Part shown: positions 6,076 through 7,912 of the stretch, in pieces | Position numbering within the stretch: the stretch's first letter is position 1 | Layout: every line of letters begins with the position of its first letter | Source of the DNA: an uncultured Bacteroidales bacterium | Lineage (GTDB): Bacteria; Bacteroidota; Bacteroidia; Bacteroidales; Paludibacteraceae | Reading direction: 5' to 3' | Length of the DNA: 7,912 nt | NCBI GenBank assembly: GCA_903929065.1 | Contig: CAIYTJ010000305.1 | Coordinates: forward strand, 1 to 7,912 | Program-made: the position numbers and the translations under genes | Notes under the pieces: generated by a model | Told to the model about the DNA's origin: nothing | The model's database searches: none | What the model saw: the letters and a program-made list of their open reading frames with translations, nothing else

Positions 6076-7912
6076 TTACAGATGCTTCAAAATCTGTTCC
6101 AAATGATAATCGTCCATAACCAGTACCTGACGGGCTTTGCTGCCTTCGAAAGGTCCGATTATGCCTGCAACTTCGAGCTGATCGACGATTCGGCCGGCAC
6201 GGTTATATCCGATGGAGAATTTTCGTTGAATCAGTGAAGTTGAACCTTGTTGGTTGGCAACAATTAATCGTGCCGCCTCTTCAAAAAGAGGATCACGCTT
6301 ACTCATATCCACTGAGCTGGCATCAATGCCATCACCATCGCCACGAACATATTCCGGCAGGTAAAATGCAGTCGGATAGGCTTGTTGCATTTTAATGTGA
6401 TTTACGATATTTTCAACTTCTGGCGTGTCTACAAAGGCACACTGTACACGAATCAAATCGTTTCCTTGTGAGAAAAGCATGTCGCCGCGGCCAACCAGCT
6501 GGTTTGCACCCGGTGAATCGAGGATGGTGCGTGAATCAATCATAGACGAAACTTTAAACGCCACACGTGCCGGGAAATTGGCTTTAATCACCCCGGTAAT
6601 AATGTTTACCGAAGGGCGCTGAGTGGCAATAATCATGTGAATACCTACCGCACGTGCCAACTGTGCAATACGTGCAATCGGCATTTCAACTTCTTTGCCT
6701 GCAGTCATGATTAAATCGCCAAACTCGTCGACTATTACCACAATGTATGGTAAAAACCGATGTCCTTTTTCAGGATTCAGGTGGCGGATCGTGAATTTCT
6801 CGTTATATTCTTTCACGTTACGAACGTGCGCTTTTTTAAGCAAATCGTACCGATCGTCCATTTCTTTACAAAGCGAATTAAGCGTTTCAACCACTTTAGT
6901 AACGTCAGTAATAATGGCATCGTCTCCATCCGGTAATTTTGCTAAGAAGTGTTTGTCAATATCACTGTAAATGTTGAATTCCACCTTTTTAGGGTCAACC
7001 AAAACCAGTTTAAGTTGTGATGGATGCTTTTTGTAAAGTAACGAGGTTATGATGGCATTCAAACCAACCGATTTTCCCTGGCCCGTAGCCCCTGCAACAA
7101 GTAAGTGAGGCATCTTGGTAAGGTCCATCATGAAAATATCATTGGTAATGGTGCGGCCAAAAGCCACCGGAAGTTCGAATTTAGATTCCTGAAACTTTTT
7201 GGAAGCAATGATGGAATGCATCGAAACCACTTGCGGATCGCTGTTTGGAACCTCAATACCGATAGTTCCTTTGCCAGGAATCGGTGCAATGATACGAATG
7301 CCTGTTGCAGCTAAACTGAGCATAATGTCGTACTCAAGATTCCTGATTTTAGAAATGCGAATACCAGCTTTCGGTACTATTTCGTACAAGGTAATGGTGG
7401 GTCCGACCGTTGCTTTGATATTATCTATTTCAATTCCAAAGTTTTGAAGAATGGTGATAATTTTGTTTTTGTTCGCATTTTGTTCCACCATATCAATCTG
7501 CGTATCATTATCCGTTCCGTAGACTTTCAACAAATCGAGTGTTGGCGGATTGTAGTGTGACAAATCGAGCGTCGGATCATATTTGCCTAATTTTGCAACA
7601 TTGTAATACGGATCTTCACCTTCGGAGTCGGTTATTTCCAGTTCAACGGCATCGATTGCCGTGTTTTCTTCATTTTCTTCCGGTTGTTCAATTTCAAACG
7701 GAACATCATCCGATTGCCCTGTCTCAATAATCAATTCTTCCTCGTTTTCGTTCCCTTTAATAATCCAGTCTTCGGGAATTATTTCCGTACCAACGGCAAC
7801 GGCAGGTTCTGCATTAAAATCATCATAACTAAATGGCTGCGGAGCAATTTTTTCTACTTTTGGTTTCCTGGAAAATAATCTTTTTAAAAATGGAATAGTT
7901 TGTCGCGACGCA
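6076..7912 (-). CDS. ftsK: DNA translocase FtsK/SpoIIIE family, N-terminus beyond window edge
   Basis: FtsK is a hexameric ATP-driven DNA pump anchored at the division septum; it clears and aligns chromosome termini before cell closure. The frame is open to the window edge, giving 611 visible codons; the four-helix membrane anchor expected in about 200 further residues lies outside. An in-frame TTG at 7732-7734 is not the true start, since codons before it continue a typical linker (PFLKRLFSRKPKVEKI, then an acidic stretch). Visible parts in order: a linker rich in Asp and Glu; the alpha domain (ATVGPTITLYEIVP); Walker A GATGQGKS (7069-7092); DPKKVEFNIY; Walker B IVVIVD plus E (about 6724-6744); TQRPSVNIITG; and the C-terminal gamma winged helix (about 6115-6294, FSIGYNRAGRIVDQLE and GSKARQVLV). 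The gamma domain reads polarity sequences such as KOPS. It is the first visible gene of the ftsK-lolA-trxB operon. The identity is secure. Confidence 0.97.
   Translation of the reverse strand, partial: ASRQTIPFLKRLFSRKPKVEKIAPQPFSYDDFNAEPAVAVGTEIIPEDWIIKGNENEEELIIETGQSDDVPFEIEQPEENEENTAIDAVELEITDSEGEDPYYNVAKLGKYDPTLDLSHYNPPTLDLLKVYGTDNDTQIDMVEQNANKNKIITILQNFGIEIDNIKATVGPTITLYEIVPKAGIRISKIRNLEYDIMLSLAATGIRIIAPIPGKGTIGIEVPNSDPQVVSMHSIIASKKFQESKFELPVAFGRTITNDIFMMDLTKMPHLLVAGATGQGKSVGLNAIITSLLYKKHPSQLKLVLVDPKKVEFNIYSDIDKHFLAKLPDGDDAIITDVTKVVETLNSLCKEMDDRYDLLKKAHVRNVKEYNEKFTIRHLNPEKGHRFLPYIVVIVDEFGDLIMTAGKEVEMPIARIAQLARAVGIHMIIATQRPSVNIITGVIKANFPARVAFKVSSMIDSRTILDSPGANQLVGRGDMLFSQGNDLIRVQCAFVDTPEVENIVNHIKMQQAYPTAFYLPEYVRGDGDGIDASSVDMSKRDPLFEEAARLIVANQQGSTSLIQRKFSIGYNRAGRIVDQLEVAGIIGPFEGSKARQVLVMDDYHLEQILKHL

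Noticed and set aside
7732..7734. In-frame TTG as the start of the ftsK gene
   Set aside because: The frame continues open through the window edge and the residues before it look like a normal FtsK linker; the membrane anchor must lie further upstream.
1..7912. A defence island, CRISPR array, mobile element, toxin pair or RNA gene
   Set aside because: No repeat-spacer pattern, transposase, terminal inverted repeats, paired small genes of that kind or tRNA/rRNA-like sequence is seen; the genes are housekeeping plus surface proteins.

Overview
The window looks like a stretch of chromosome from an AT-rich member of the Bacteroidetes, most likely order Bacteroidales and possibly Paludibacter-like. 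This is inferred from four things: a protein with a type IX secretion (T9SS) C-terminal domain, a DUF4199 membrane protein, starts without a clear Shine-Dalgarno sequence but with TAnnTTTG-type promoter boxes, and the gene order ftsK-lolA-trxB, which I recall as common in Bacteroidales. All supported genes lie on the minus strand, so transcription runs from high to low coordinates.

Right part (about 4363-7912): a housekeeping operon. It holds the FtsK DNA translocase (5' end cut by the window edge), a LolA-like periplasmic lipoprotein carrier 20 bases later, and thioredoxin reductase TrxB after another 50 bases. It ends at a perfect 14-bp stem hairpin followed by a T run. The three genes serve chromosome segregation at division, outer-membrane lipoprotein transport and cytoplasmic thiol redox. 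Their grouping looks like conserved synteny rather than one pathway.

Middle part (504-4362): an intergenic leader with one good promoter candidate, then a two-gene unit. The first gene encodes a 962-residue secreted multidomain protein: signal peptide, fibronectin-III-like domains, a beta-rich central module and a T9SS type A sorting domain. Twelve bases later comes a 211-residue protein with an N-terminal hydrophobic segment, a low-complexity Ser/Asn/Thr/Gly stretch and a three-part C-terminus (PIGNG motif, hydrophobic helix, basic end) that resembles a membrane-anchored sorting tail. A clear hairpin plus T run closes this unit.

Left part (1-454): a separate promoter and the first 111 codons of a DUF4199 integral membrane protein that runs off the window. 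There are no RNA genes, mobile elements, CRISPR arrays or recognisable defence systems. The most interesting signal is the pairing of a T9SS cargo protein with a small protein that carries a different kind of C-terminal tail.
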